A stretch of DNA of 31,998 bases from a virus: positions 1 through 31,998 of IMG/VR virus record IMGVR_UViG_3300022602_000284; one strand, given 5' to 3'. Position 1 is the first letter of the stretch, and each line of letters starts with the position of its first letter. Under the pieces are notes generated by a model, which worked only from the letters and a program-made list of their open reading frames with translations, did no database searches and was not told the DNA's origin. The translations under genes were made by a program, and so were the position numbers. This document shows, piece by piece, positions 7,381-14,589 of the stretch.

Positions 7381-7851
7381 TTACTCAGTCTCTTGATCGT
7401 GAATCTTCTTCCAAGCCTCTGTCAATTCAATTGACAGTTCTGGATGACGATTCCAATCAACTCTAGGTGCCCCGATAAGGCCTCTAGCGTGGAATTGTTT
7501 GACAGTCTCTTCGATCATTGCCTTAGAGTACATACGCCATCCTGGCTTCTTTACTCCATCAACAATCATTGACTTTAGGCGATAGGGTGCACGTGGTATA
7601 TAACCTTTTCGTTCCCAAAGCCTTACAGTGACTACCGGTCTTCCTAGTGCTTGGCACAATGCACCAACACTATAAAGCTCTACCGTTTTTCCATTCGGTA
7701 GTTTTTTTACCTGTGGATCTGCATCCCAGGATCCTAAATTCGCCGGCTTCTTTGGTTTTACATCTGGATCTAAGGGGCGGCGTTTATTCCTAGAACCAGG
7801 ATAGTACTCGTCTAAGTCCGCAATGAACTTATCTAAGTTATCTTCTGGCAT
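7381..7851 (-). CDS. MerR-like helix-turn-helix DNA-binding protein
   Basis: A 156-residue protein. After a basic, probably unstructured N terminus (1-55) there is a winged helix-turn-helix at about 59-110: L-Y-S-V-G-A-L-C-Q-A-L-G, then V-T-V-R-L-W-E-R-K-G-Y-I-P, then a wing ending W-R-M-Y-S-K. This order is typical of MerR/excisionase-like domains. There is no C-terminal ligand or metal-sensing dimer domain, only a short helical tail. It could be a transcription regulator of the phage or a recombination directionality-type accessory protein. The upstream promoter-like sequence at 8308-8336 would transcribe it with the polymerase block. Confidence 0.75.
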   Translation of the reverse strand: MPEDNLDKFIADLDEYYPGSRNKRRPLDPDVKPKKPANLGSWDADPQVKKLPNGKTVELYSVGALCQALGRPVVTVRLWERKGYIPRAPYRLKSMIVDGVKKPGWRMYSKAMIEETVKQFHARGLIGAPRVDWNRHPELSIELTEAWKKIHDQETE

Positions 7852-7853
7852 AG

Positions 7854-8288
7854 TTATCCCTTAGGTGTTAGAAACGCATATGAGACTTTCTTAGGAAACA
7901 TCTCATCAATCTCTTCTTCAGTGAGGAGTCCATCATAGAGACAAGCCATTACTTCTGCTTCGTCTAGGACAGGAACTTGCTTAAAGCAACGATCATATAG
8001 ACCCTTTTCTCTAAGGATCTTATCGGCGGTTAATTCATCAAGGCCTTGAGAAACTTTACGTTGGCGTTGTAATGAAGATACGCCTTCTACAGTCTCAGGT
8101 AACTTGTACCATAGATGGCCTTTTTCATCTGGCTCACCCTCGGTGTCTACCAGCTCTACTAGGTCTTTTTGTATTTCAGTCTTAGCACTGACAAGGTCAT
8201 CAATGCGACCTTTAAGTAGCAAGAACTCACGAACTTTCCCGACTAGATCGGGCTGTTTTGGATCCTCTTTGTGAATTACTTTCGGCAT
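7854..8288 (-). CDS. Hypothetical coiled-coil-like phage protein
   Basis: A 144-residue protein of unknown function. Residues 15-50 are heptad-like (V-R-E-F-L-L-L-K-G-R then D-L-V-S-A-K), followed by a short beta segment G-H-L-W-Y-K-L-P and a helical C terminus with an acidic stretch near E-E-E-I-D-E-M-F. It is the first gene after a predicted promoter and has a strong GAGGGGG ribosome-binding site, so it should be well expressed. Located in the replication/regulation block before the MerR-like gene. No known domain recognised. Confidence 0.7.
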   Translation of the reverse strand: MPKVIHKEDPKQPDLVGKVREFLLLKGRIDDLVSAKTEIQKDLVELVDTEGEPDEKGHLWYKLPETVEGVSSLQRQRKVSQGLDELTADKILREKGLYDRCFKQVPVLDEAEVMACLYDGLLTEEEIDEMFPKKVSYAFLTPKG

Positions 8289-8296
8289 CAGTTCCC

Positions 8297-8317
8297 CCTC
8301 TACCGTTAGTATAGAGG
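8297..8317. repeat. Inverted repeat overlapping the P3 -10 element
   Basis: CCTCTA (8297-8302) and TAGAGG (8312-8317) form a perfect 6-bp inverted repeat with a 9-nt centre, covering the -10 and start region of P3. It could be an operator, possibly for the ribbon-helix-helix protein encoded just upstream. Operator function is inferred. Confidence 0.4.
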
Positions 8318-8336
8318 ATTATTCTAGAGATTGCAA
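8308..8336 (-). promoter_or_regulatory. Predicted sigma-70-type promoter (P3)
   Basis: On the minus strand, TTGCAA (8336-8331), a 17-nt spacer and TATACT (8313-8308) resemble -35 and -10 elements. The predicted +1 near 8301 leaves a short leader with GAGGGGG before the ATG at 8288. The bases after the -10 (AACGGTA) match those after two other predicted promoters at 15.5 and 15.8 kb (AACAGTA), which supports a shared phage promoter class. Confidence 0.55.
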
Positions 8337-8480
8337 ATCTGTGTCAATATATGCTTTTAGGGCCTCTACGATCACGTCTGTGACGGTACGGCTGTCATCG
8401 GCTGCTTTGATCTTGACAGCAGACCAGAGCTCATCTGATACCCGGATGGTGCGGGTTGGGGTCTTCGGTGCGTTTGGCAT
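8319..8480 (-). CDS. Small ribbon-helix-helix (Arc/CopG-like) DNA-binding protein
   Basis: A 53-residue protein starting at the ATG at 8480 and ending in TAA at 8319-8321. The core T-R-T-I-R-V-S-D-E-L-W (residues 9-19) gives the DNA-contacting beta strand, followed by two helices, A-V-K-I-K-A-A-D and T-V-T-D-V-I-V-E-A-L-K-A-Y-I, as in Arc/MetJ/CopG repressors. Such proteins dimerise and insert the strand into the major groove. No strong Shine-Dalgarno precedes the start; it lies 12 bases after the helicase stop, so it may be translated by reinitiation. Its 3' end overlaps the P3 promoter region, a typical setting for autoregulation or control of the following genes. Confidence 0.85.
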   Translation of the reverse strand: MPNAPKTPTRTIRVSDELWSAVKIKAADDSRTVTDVIVEALKAYIDTDLQSLE

Positions 8481-8492
8481 AGTAGATAAAGT

Positions 8493-10028
8493 TTAGACCG
8501 AAACGTTCTCTAAAAAAGCCCTAAGTGTGCCAACAGTTAAATTAACACCGCCATCAGCATTTATACCCTCACCATCAATGATGGCATTAGCTACTGACAT
8601 CTTCTGAATCAACATAGCGTGCTGACGTTCTTCTATAGAACCTTCGATAAGAAAATCCTGAATGACGATACTAGGCCAAGTCGAAGAAGCTCTACGAATT
8701 CGCCCATTGCGTTGGAGAGCCAAACCAGCATTCCAAGGCAGGTCGTAATTAATAAGAAGATTAGCTTGAGGAAGGTCAACCCCATATCCGCCAGCATCGC
8801 TACTAACGAGAATACGACAATCAGGATCAGTTTGAAAATACTTCTTAGCAGCCTCTTTAGCTTTTGCATCCATTGCTCCTGTGTATCCGGCTGACATATA
8901 AGTTATCAGCGCTTCTCTAATTAAATAAACCATATGTACATAGCTAGTAAAAATAACAACTTTATTAGCCGGATCTTGATCTAAGAAGTTTTGTACGTAC
9001 TCTTTAAGAGCACCAAGCTTTGGATTCTTAGTTAACTTATGCAGCATTTCTTTCTCATCTAGCTCAGCTACATATTTAGAACTCGTTTTTGATTCTAATA
9101 GCAAGTCCCCATGATCACAGAGCATTCTCAGGGCAGTTAGCTTAGACATAACCTTGCCCTTGAGAGCATCCATTACAGGGTTAGATTTCTCTCCTGAATA
9201 GTGAGTAAATAGGTCGAAAGATGTACCAAAAGAGTCTACGGCCTCATCCAAGTCAGCCAGGATCTCTCTAGCGATGTGCTTATATAGCTTGGCACTATGG
9301 CTATCAAACTCAACCAGAATAGGCTCTGCAAAGATAGTATCTGGAAGATAAGGAGCAACATCAGGATCCTGTTGACGCTTGCGTACAGACGCCGTAGCAA
9401 GTTTAGAACTAAGCGTAGAAAGGTTGCGGTAGCTTTGTACACCACCGAAGTGGTTACGTACAATAAAGGTCTTATCAAACAGATCAAAGCGTCCTAGTAC
9501 CTTAGAGTCTACAAACTGCATGATGCTGTACAACTCTTCAGGCTTACCGTTTTCTACTGGAGTACCGGTGAGAGCAAATCTAATAGGGCTCTCTAATTGC
9601 TTGACGTGTTTGGATCGTTTTGATCTAAATGACTTAATTGCTGTGGCTTCATCGCATACGACGAATCCCTTTGGAAGCCCTTCAACTCCGTCGTCCCAGT
9701 CGTTAACAATTTGCTCATAGTTGAGAATGATATGCGTGTATCTTCCTGAAAGGGCTTCGGCGTACTGAAGCTGCCGTTGTTTCGACGTTCCGTCAATAAC
9801 CAGCGGATTTCCATTATCAGTGAACTTCCTAATCTGTTCTGCCCATTGATACTTCAATGAGGATAGACAGATGATGATACCAGGTTCCGCAGGTGCAAGT
9901 TCTTCAAGTGCAGCGATTGTTAGAACAGTCTTACCTAAACCAAGATCATATGCAACAAGCATTTTTTTGCGTGCGACCATAGCCTCAACGGCTTCGACTT
10001 GATAAGGTAAGAGTGTCCCAGTAAACAT
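8493..10028 (-). CDS. SNF2-like superfamily 2 DNA helicase/translocase
   Basis: A 511-residue SF2 ATPase with both RecA-like lobes. The Q-like motif is L-P-Y-Q10-V-E-A-V. Walker A is D28-L-G-L-G-K33-T34, and motif II is D126-E-A-T129. Motif III is A-L-T-G-T-P near 152-157, and motif VI is Q439-R-N-G-R-I-R-R446. The D-L-G-L-G-K-T form is typical of SNF2/Rad54-type proteins. Phage members are thought to remodel branched DNA or strip proteins during replication and recombination. It ends 12 bases before the small RHH gene and shares the first base of its start codon with the end of the dNMP kinase stop codon. Confidence 0.92.
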   Translation of the reverse strand: MFTGTLLPYQVEAVEAMVARKKMLVAYDLGLGKTVLTIAALEELAPAEPGIIICLSSLKYQWAEQIRKFTDNGNPLVIDGTSKQRQLQYAEALSGRYTHIILNYEQIVNDWDDGVEGLPKGFVVCDEATAIKSFRSKRSKHVKQLESPIRFALTGTPVENGKPEELYSIMQFVDSKVLGRFDLFDKTFIVRNHFGGVQSYRNLSTLSSKLATASVRKRQQDPDVAPYLPDTIFAEPILVEFDSHSAKLYKHIAREILADLDEAVDSFGTSFDLFTHYSGEKSNPVMDALKGKVMSKLTALRMLCDHGDLLLESKTSSKYVAELDEKEMLHKLTKNPKLGALKEYVQNFLDQDPANKVVIFTSYVHMVYLIREALITYMSAGYTGAMDAKAKEAAKKYFQTDPDCRILVSSDAGGYGVDLPQANLLINYDLPWNAGLALQRNGRIRRASSTWPSIVIQDFLIEGSIEERQHAMLIQKMSVANAIIDGEGINADGGVNLTVGTLRAFLENVSV

Positions 10029-10579
10029 TAGAGGTGAGTCATCAAGGTTGTCTTAACTGCAAACTCTAGATCTTCTAGTGAGCTGTTGTTGTGGACATAG
10101 GCATCGAACTCCCAGTTGTCCATATCATGCTCTGATACATGATCATTGACTGCCTTTACCCCATTACGCTCTACACGCCATATCTGTGCGTTGCCTTTTC
10201 TAAAAGGGGACTTAAGTGCTTCAGCCTCATTTTGAAAGCGAACATCCGTTATTACATAGTGTCCGTCACCCACTGTGCTAATAGCCTTATTAATCCAAAT
10301 GTCTGAATCAATAACAGTTCTAGCACCTACTCCCAATGCCTGAAGTAAACGACGGACTTCAGGTTCTTGTTTAGCAACATCCCAACCATCTCGGTCTACA
10401 ACAGTTTTTAAATCCCATCCCCCACCGTCAAACTCAAACCCAACTATGGGATTCATTTTGTATAGAAGTTCACGAATAGGGTCAGCAAAAGCTACACGAG
10501 TAAACCCGTGATTTTCTACTAAATAATTAGCTACAGTGTCTTTACCTGACTGGGCGTACCCAGATAGTCCAATGATCAT
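10028..10579 (-). CDS. Deoxynucleoside monophosphate kinase
   Basis: A 183-residue P-loop kinase of the T4 gene 1 type. The nucleotide loop is G7-Y-A-Q-S-G-K13-D-T15, and the segment V-A-F-A-D-P-I-R (28-35) is the conserved A-F-A-D-P-[IL]-[RK] region of phage dNMP kinases. Y-V-I-T-D-V-R-F-Q-N-E matches the second conserved block. It would phosphorylate dNMPs to dNDPs and so supply nucleotides for replication. It overlaps the primase stop as ATGA (10576-10579). Length and motifs are complete. Confidence 0.9.
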   Translation of the reverse strand: MIIGLSGYAQSGKDTVANYLVENHGFTRVAFADPIRELLYKMNPIVGFEFDGGGWDLKTVVDRDGWDVAKQEPEVRRLLQALGVGARTVIDSDIWINKAISTVGDGHYVITDVRFQNEAEALKSPFRKGNAQIWRVERNGVKAVNDHVSEHDMDNWEFDAYVHNNSSLEDLEFAVKTTLMTHL

Positions 10580-11544
10580 ACAAATGCCCTCTCTCCAAAT
10601 ACGGAATGCTTAGCAGTATCTACTCCCAGTATAGCCGATTCTCTATCCATATCGCCAATGTCTTTATCTTCGGTTGTATAGTTAAAGAACTTACACTCTA
10701 GGCCGTTATCTTTTAATCTGTGCAACATATCTTGTGAGGCCTTGAGGCCTGCAGGATCAATTTTAGGATTATCAAACGCAACGATCAAGCTATCTGCTGA
10801 ACGCATAAGCGATAGCTGGTCTACGCTGAAGGATGCTCCGTAAGTAGCTACGCCTCCGGTAATTCCCAATGATAATAGCTTTACGCAATCGAGTGGCGAC
10901 TCAACTATGATCATAGGTCCAGACTTATAGACATCAAAGCCAAAGAGAGTTTGAGACTTCTTGACTCCTGTAGGCCTGTTACGAAAGTTGCGATTACGTT
11001 GTCCCTTTTCCTGCCAGCCCATTAGCTTGTTTGAATACGGGTGGCGGATAGGTAGGATCCATGAATCAGAACTTGTATCCCAGAGGACTCCGTAGGCCTC
11101 AACGGCCTCTACAGTCAATCCTCGGGCGTCTAAAGCCCATTGTGGAGGCGATGAGAAGATAGCCAAGCGAGCTTCAGACATCTCTACGACTCGTGGGATA
11201 GGAACATACGAATTCTTAGCTTCCTCTAGCTGTTTTACTAGAAGTTCAAAGTTAACCTCGATATTTTGACGCAACCAGTCTTTGGCAGCATCAAGATCAA
11301 GGCGATCCCACTCTGTATAGAACTCATTGACTTCTGCAACAAGTGTGAAAAGGTTTCCCTTGTACCCACAAGAAAAGCAGTGGTGAACTCCGGTATCAGC
11401 ATTGATTGACCACGAAGGGTTCGAATCCTGACGACCGGTACGCTCTAAGTGCATTGGGCATAGCCCAAGAAGCTCATCAGCTCGCTGGGATACTTCAATG
11501 CCCATACGAAGCAAAGCCGTTTCTACATCGCCCTCACGATACAT
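10576..11544 (-). CDS. DnaG-type primase (CHC2 zinc finger plus TOPRIM)
   Basis: A 322-residue primase. The zinc finger is C29-P-M-H32 with C56-F-S-C59, which recognises template ssDNA. The TOPRIM catalytic region has V-E215-S-P-L-D and the metal aspartates in F-D258-N-P-K-I-D263-P-A-G; the usual D-x-D is spread by three extra residues. A C-terminal helicase-interaction domain seems absent, so the protein is shorter than cellular DnaG (about 580). It would synthesise RNA primers for Pol I together with the DnaB helicase two genes upstream. The ATG overlaps the upstream TAA as TAATG. Confidence 0.9.
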   Translation of the reverse strand: MYREGDVETALLRMGIEVSQRADELLGLCPMHLERTGRQDSNPSWSINADTGVHHCFSCGYKGNLFTLVAEVNEFYTEWDRLDLDAAKDWLRQNIEVNFELLVKQLEEAKNSYVPIPRVVEMSEARLAIFSSPPQWALDARGLTVEAVEAYGVLWDTSSDSWILPIRHPYSNKLMGWQEKGQRNRNFRNRPTGVKKSQTLFGFDVYKSGPMIIVESPLDCVKLLSLGITGGVATYGASFSVDQLSLMRSADSLIVAFDNPKIDPAGLKASQDMLHRLKDNGLECKFFNYTTEDKDIGDMDRESAILGVDTAKHSVFGERAFV

Positions 11545-11723
11545 TAGTCCTCCAACATCATATTAACTCCAGGCATAGGTGCTGTTGCAAGAGTGCCACA
11601 CTCAATGCACTCCATATCTTCGAAGTAAGCGGCTACTGCGCCTTCTTCATCCCAACTTACTTTTAGATTCCAAACATAACAACCACACGGACAAACCATC
11701 GTAGGTTCTCCACGCACATCCAT
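11544..11723 (-). CDS. Small zinc-ribbon protein
   Basis: A 59-residue protein from ATG 11723, or 51 residues from ATG 11699. Cysteines C11, C13, C15 and C39-I-E-C42 form a small ribbon (C-P-C-G-C then C-I-E-C-G) around W-N-L-K-V-S-W. The inner ATG has GGAG eight bases upstream. The outer one lacks a Shine-Dalgarno, but the residues D-V-R-G-E-P-T before the inner start look conserved from memory of actinophage proteins. The frame stays open further upstream into the WhiB gene (to 11786) without a standard start codon. It ends in a TAATG overlap with the primase. Function unknown. Confidence 0.72.
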   Translation of the reverse strand: MDVRGEPTMVCPCGCYVWNLKVSWDEEGAVAAYFEDMECIECGTLATAPMPGVNMMLED

Positions 11724-11743
11724 AGCCTGAGTGTAATCAGGCT
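11724..11743. repeat. Perfect inverted repeat between WhiB stop and zinc-ribbon start
   Basis: AGCCTGA (11724-11730) and TCAGGCT (11737-11743) pair over seven bases with a six-base loop. It lies exactly between the WhiB stop codon and the ATG at 11723. It could be an RNA hairpin controlling reinitiation or a DNA operator. No T-run follows, so a terminator is unlikely. Confidence 0.5.
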
Positions 11744-12019
11744 TTACATCGTTGATGTCTTTGATTGTCGTAACCTCTTTCTGTCTCTAGGAGTTGTACC
11801 GCCCCAGATACCATCTAGGTTCGAGGTCTGCATTGCATACTCTAGGCACTCATCCTTGATCCAGCAGTTACCACAAATGGTTTTAGCTTTTTCAACAGCC
11901 TCTAAGTCATTGTAATACTCTGGGAAGAAGAGATTAGGATCCTCATCTATACAGAGCTGTGTTCCATTAAAAGGATTGAATTTCTGTGCCAAAAGCGCCA
12001 TATTCTTCAAAGCGTCCAC
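11744..12019 (-). CDS. WhiB-family Fe-S transcription regulator (canonical)
   Basis: A 91-residue WhiB protein (85 if the ATG at 12001 is used; 12019 is a GTG). The cluster cysteines are C23, C49-G-N-C52 and C58, the classical C...C-x2-C-x5-C. The turn G70-I-W-G-G74 precedes the basic tail R-D-R-K-R-L-R, which would contact DNA. It should bind an oxygen- or NO-sensitive 4Fe-4S cluster and the host sigma factor. It lies directly after DnaB and overlaps it by 34-50 bases, so it is made with the replisome and may time early or middle transcription. Confidence 0.92.
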   Translation of the reverse strand: MDALKNMALLAQKFNPFNGTQLCIDEDPNLFFPEYYNDLEAVEKAKTICGNCWIKDECLEYAMQTSNLDGIWGGTTPRDRKRLRQSKTSTM

Positions 12020-13211
12020 ACTCCCAATCCCACATTAAGTCAGTGGTCGCAGGACCAGAGTTACGGCTAGCTACAATACGTAGTTCACGAGAAGAGTCAT
12101 CTTCCTCGTCTTGTTTCTGTAGACCCAAGATAACATCTGAGTCTTGGAAGAATGAGGATGAGTAACCGATAGAGTCTGCGCTTACTTGGCCCTTCTTCAT
12201 CTTCCACAAAAGAACCTGAGTAGAGATAACTACAGGGATCTCATACTTTTGAGCCACACGCTTTAAGTCACGAGTGATTTGAGTAAGAGCTCTAGGAGTT
12301 TCTGTCTCTCCGGACTTCTCATCTTCCATAAGGTATACGCCATCTACGAATACGATATCTGGGCGAATCTTTTCAATCTTTGCCTGTAGGCCAGAGACTG
12401 TGCGTGCAGCTACTGAATCAGTAAGATAAAACTTTTGCATGGTCTCCATTTTCTTAAGAGCTGCTTGGTATCTGCGATCCTCATCTGGATTAAGTTTTCC
12501 ACGAGTAAGGCGGGAGTGTGCAATGTTTGCACGCATAGCATCATGACGATGCTGCTGTTCAAGGTTCGTCATCTCAAAAGATTGAAACATCGGTACGTGA
12601 CCAGCTTCATGTACGTTAACTGCGATCTGCATAGCTAGAACAGACTTACCTGTTTTAGGTGGAGCAATGATCGTAATTAGCTGACCGGGCTGTAGACCTG
12701 CAGTAGCTTGATCAATAGTTCTAAACCCAGTGCCGTAACCTAATAGGCCACCATCACGGGTCTTAATATCAAGATACTCTTTATAGCGCTGTTCAGTATT
12801 TGCAGTCAGGTCAATGTCTGAACTCTGGCTAACACCTTCATCAAGAATCGTAGCAACACCTTGGCTCATCTCAATGATGGCCTGATCATGGTTGCCGGAA
12901 GCAACTAGCTCGGCAGCAGTCTGAACTACCTCGATAGCTTTCTGACGTCTACGATACTCAAGCAGTTGATCTATAAGGTACTCAAGAGAGTCTTCAACTG
13001 CTAACAAGCGGTAAGTAGGAAAGTTATCTTTGACCGTTACGGCTGTAGGAACTTCCTCATATTTAGTCCAGTGTTGTCGGATGAACTTCCACACTGCTCG
13101 GTTCTCTGCTACGAAGAACCAATCATCTGAGATCCCAGCCTCCATGGCTGGTCCAATATCACGAGTACGGACTACTCTAGATATCAGCCTCTCTTCGTTA
13201 TCTGCTGCCAT
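11967..13211 (-). CDS. dnaB: DnaB-type replicative DNA helicase
   Basis: A 414-residue hexameric helicase of the DnaB/RecA fold. I place the start at the ATG at 13211 (M-A-A-D-N-E-E-R-L), because the longer reading runs far into the upstream gene and its extra residues do not look like a DnaB N terminus. Walker A is A183-P-P-K-T-G-K189-S190 and Walker B is D-I-V-F-V-D290. A helical N-terminal domain (1-125) is followed by the linker and the motor domain with E-M-T-N in F-E-M-T. It unwinds DNA 5'-3' and would be loaded by the DnaC-like ATPase encoded two genes upstream. Confidence 0.93.
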   Translation of the reverse strand: MAADNEERLISRVVRTRDIGPAMEAGISDDWFFVAENRAVWKFIRQHWTKYEEVPTAVTVKDNFPTYRLLAVEDSLEYLIDQLLEYRRRQKAIEVVQTAAELVASGNHDQAIIEMSQGVATILDEGVSQSSDIDLTANTEQRYKEYLDIKTRDGGLLGYGTGFRTIDQATAGLQPGQLITIIAPPKTGKSVLAMQIAVNVHEAGHVPMFQSFEMTNLEQQHRHDAMRANIAHSRLTRGKLNPDEDRRYQAALKKMETMQKFYLTDSVAARTVSGLQAKIEKIRPDIVFVDGVYLMEDEKSGETETPRALTQITRDLKRVAQKYEIPVVISTQVLLWKMKKGQVSADSIGYSSSFFQDSDVILGLQKQDEEDDSSRELRIVASRNSGPATTDLMWDWECGRFEEYGAFGTEIQSF

Positions 13212-13614
13212 TAACTTGCCCCACATCCATATACCAGTGCCCATAGCGTAGACCACGCTCGGGTATATCAATTACGTGCCGTACTTCTGGTCTGTAAGGT
13301 AACTCAGCCACAAGATCAGCTACAACGTTATAAGCCGTTGCATAGTTGAAAGGGTTAGTTCCTAAGTTGTCTAGATCCTCTAATACTTCATCCATCTCTT
13401 TTTGCGTATAGTCAAAGCCGACTAACTCTAGAGTGAACTCATAGTTATCTCTAAATCTCCAGAAGGTTGCTAAAGCAATACGACTGTAGGAATACTCTTC
13501 ATCAGGAACTGCGATTCCGAGAATTCGTTTAGTAACTTTATTTCTATCAACAAGACAATCTAAAGTTACTAGGACACGTTGAGGTATTTCATTTGAGATA
13601 TCGCCCCCACGCAT
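13198..13614 (-). CDS. Hypothetical replication-module protein
   Basis: A 138-residue protein that I do not recognise. The N-terminal half looks beta-rich (R-V-L-V-T-L-D-C-L-V, I-L-G-I-A-V), the C-terminal half helical then beta (M-D-E-V-L-E-D-L-D-N-L). It lies between the SWIM protein and DnaB and overlaps the DnaB start by 14 bases, so it is co-translated with the helicase. A helicase accessory or loading role would fit the position but nothing in the sequence demonstrates it. Confidence 0.72.
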   Translation of the reverse strand: MRGGDISNEIPQRVLVTLDCLVDRNKVTKRILGIAVPDEEYSYSRIALATFWRFRDNYEFTLELVGFDYTQKEMDEVLEDLDNLGTNPFNYATAYNVVADLVAELPYRPEVRHVIDIPERGLRYGHWYMDVGQVNGSR

Positions 13615-13616
13615 GT

Positions 13617-13913
13617 TTACACTACTTCTACTCGGCCATACTTAAATAAGAACTTACGAAACGAACTAGGATCTAAACGAGCCTCTTCGCTTTCCTCTGC
13701 GGAAGCTTTGTTAGAAACTTCTACGGGATACACGCCGTCATTCTCTAGCATCTTGCTCTTTACGAAGCGTGTGTGCTTGCATTGACTTCTAGAAGAATAT
13801 CCAGGACAGTCGCAGCGCAACCTTGCGGAGTCTAGGTTGATCTGTACCTCGTGAACTCCGGTATCAGACAAGAAGATCTGTGTGGCTTGCCAATCGCTCA
13901 TTGTTTTATCCAT
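13617..13913 (-). CDS. SWIM-type zinc finger protein
   Basis: A 98-residue protein with C34-D-C36-x8-C45-K-H47, the CxC...CxH signature of the SWIM zinc finger. SWIM domains bind DNA or proteins and occur in SNF2 helicases and Rad51-associated factors. It stands alone here, with an acidic, Ser-rich segment at 66-82 and a short C-terminal strand. It overlaps the loader gene by eight bases. A role as an adaptor for the phage recombination or helicase proteins is possible but inferred. Confidence 0.82.
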   Translation of the reverse strand: MDKTMSDWQATQIFLSDTGVHEVQINLDSARLRCDCPGYSSRSQCKHTRFVKSKMLENDGVYPVEVSNKASAEESEEARLDPSSFRKFLFKYGRVEVV

Positions 13914-14589
13914 TCTTTCTACGATCCCCCTTAGGTGCTGTAACAGCTATCGGCACGAATGCTTCATTTATAAAACTTCCCATTGGTGTTCCATAAACCT
14001 GACCCCACTGAGCTAACGGAACGTTAGTAGTGATAATCGTTGGCAGACCAGCGTTGAATCTTGAGCGGATCAATGCGTCGAACTGATTTTCAGCCCACTC
14101 ACTAGCAGTTCTATATTCCTTGCCTAGATCGTCTAGTACAAAGAATGGTACATTGGTTAGTATATCCGAGTCACCATATAGGCCGTCAAGTTGACGCTGA
14201 ACGTCCTCATCAAAGTTGCTGAACTGTGACTTCTGAATCCTTAGAAGCTTTGGATAGTCCATAAAGACCCCCACATTCTTAGGATAGCGTCCTGGGCTAC
14301 CTAGCGCTTCCGGAGACATACCCCTAATTAGGCTTTGTAAGGCCGTAGAGGCTAGAGTAGTCTTGCCATGACCTGGCTCTCCCACTAGCACCATTCCGAC
14401 CCCGCAGAGGGGGCTTGTAGGGCTTTTTAGAATCTGTCCATCTACAACGTTCTTGATCCAGCGCTGTATGAGCTTAGATTCATCGGTCTCCTCTAGGTCT
14501 GAGAACTCTTTGCCGAGAGTTTTCATTGGGATACCAGAGTTCATAATCTGGTGTTTGACACTTGGTGCAATTTTGTCTAAATCAAACAT
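13906..14589 (-). CDS. DnaC/IstB-like AAA+ helicase loader
   Basis: A 227-residue AAA+ ATPase. Walker A is G70-E-P-G-H-G-K76-T, Walker B is F-F-V-L-D153-D154-L-G, and sensor 1 is visible as I-I-T-T-N-V near 185-190. F-M-D-Y-P-K-L-L follows the DnaC/DnaI layout. It would place the DnaB hexamer onto DNA opened by the initiator encoded immediately upstream. The gene follows the initiator stop without spacing. The N-terminal helicase-binding region (1-55) is short, as in many phage loaders. Confidence 0.88.
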   Translation of the reverse strand: MFDLDKIAPSVKHQIMNSGIPMKTLGKEFSDLEETDESKLIQRWIKNVVDGQILKSPTSPLCGVGMVLVGEPGHGKTTLASTALQSLIRGMSPEALGSPGRYPKNVGVFMDYPKLLRIQKSQFSNFDEDVQRQLDGLYGDSDILTNVPFFVLDDLGKEYRTASEWAENQFDALIRSRFNAGLPTIITTNVPLAQWGQVYGTPMGSFINEAFVPIAVTAPKGDRRKNG

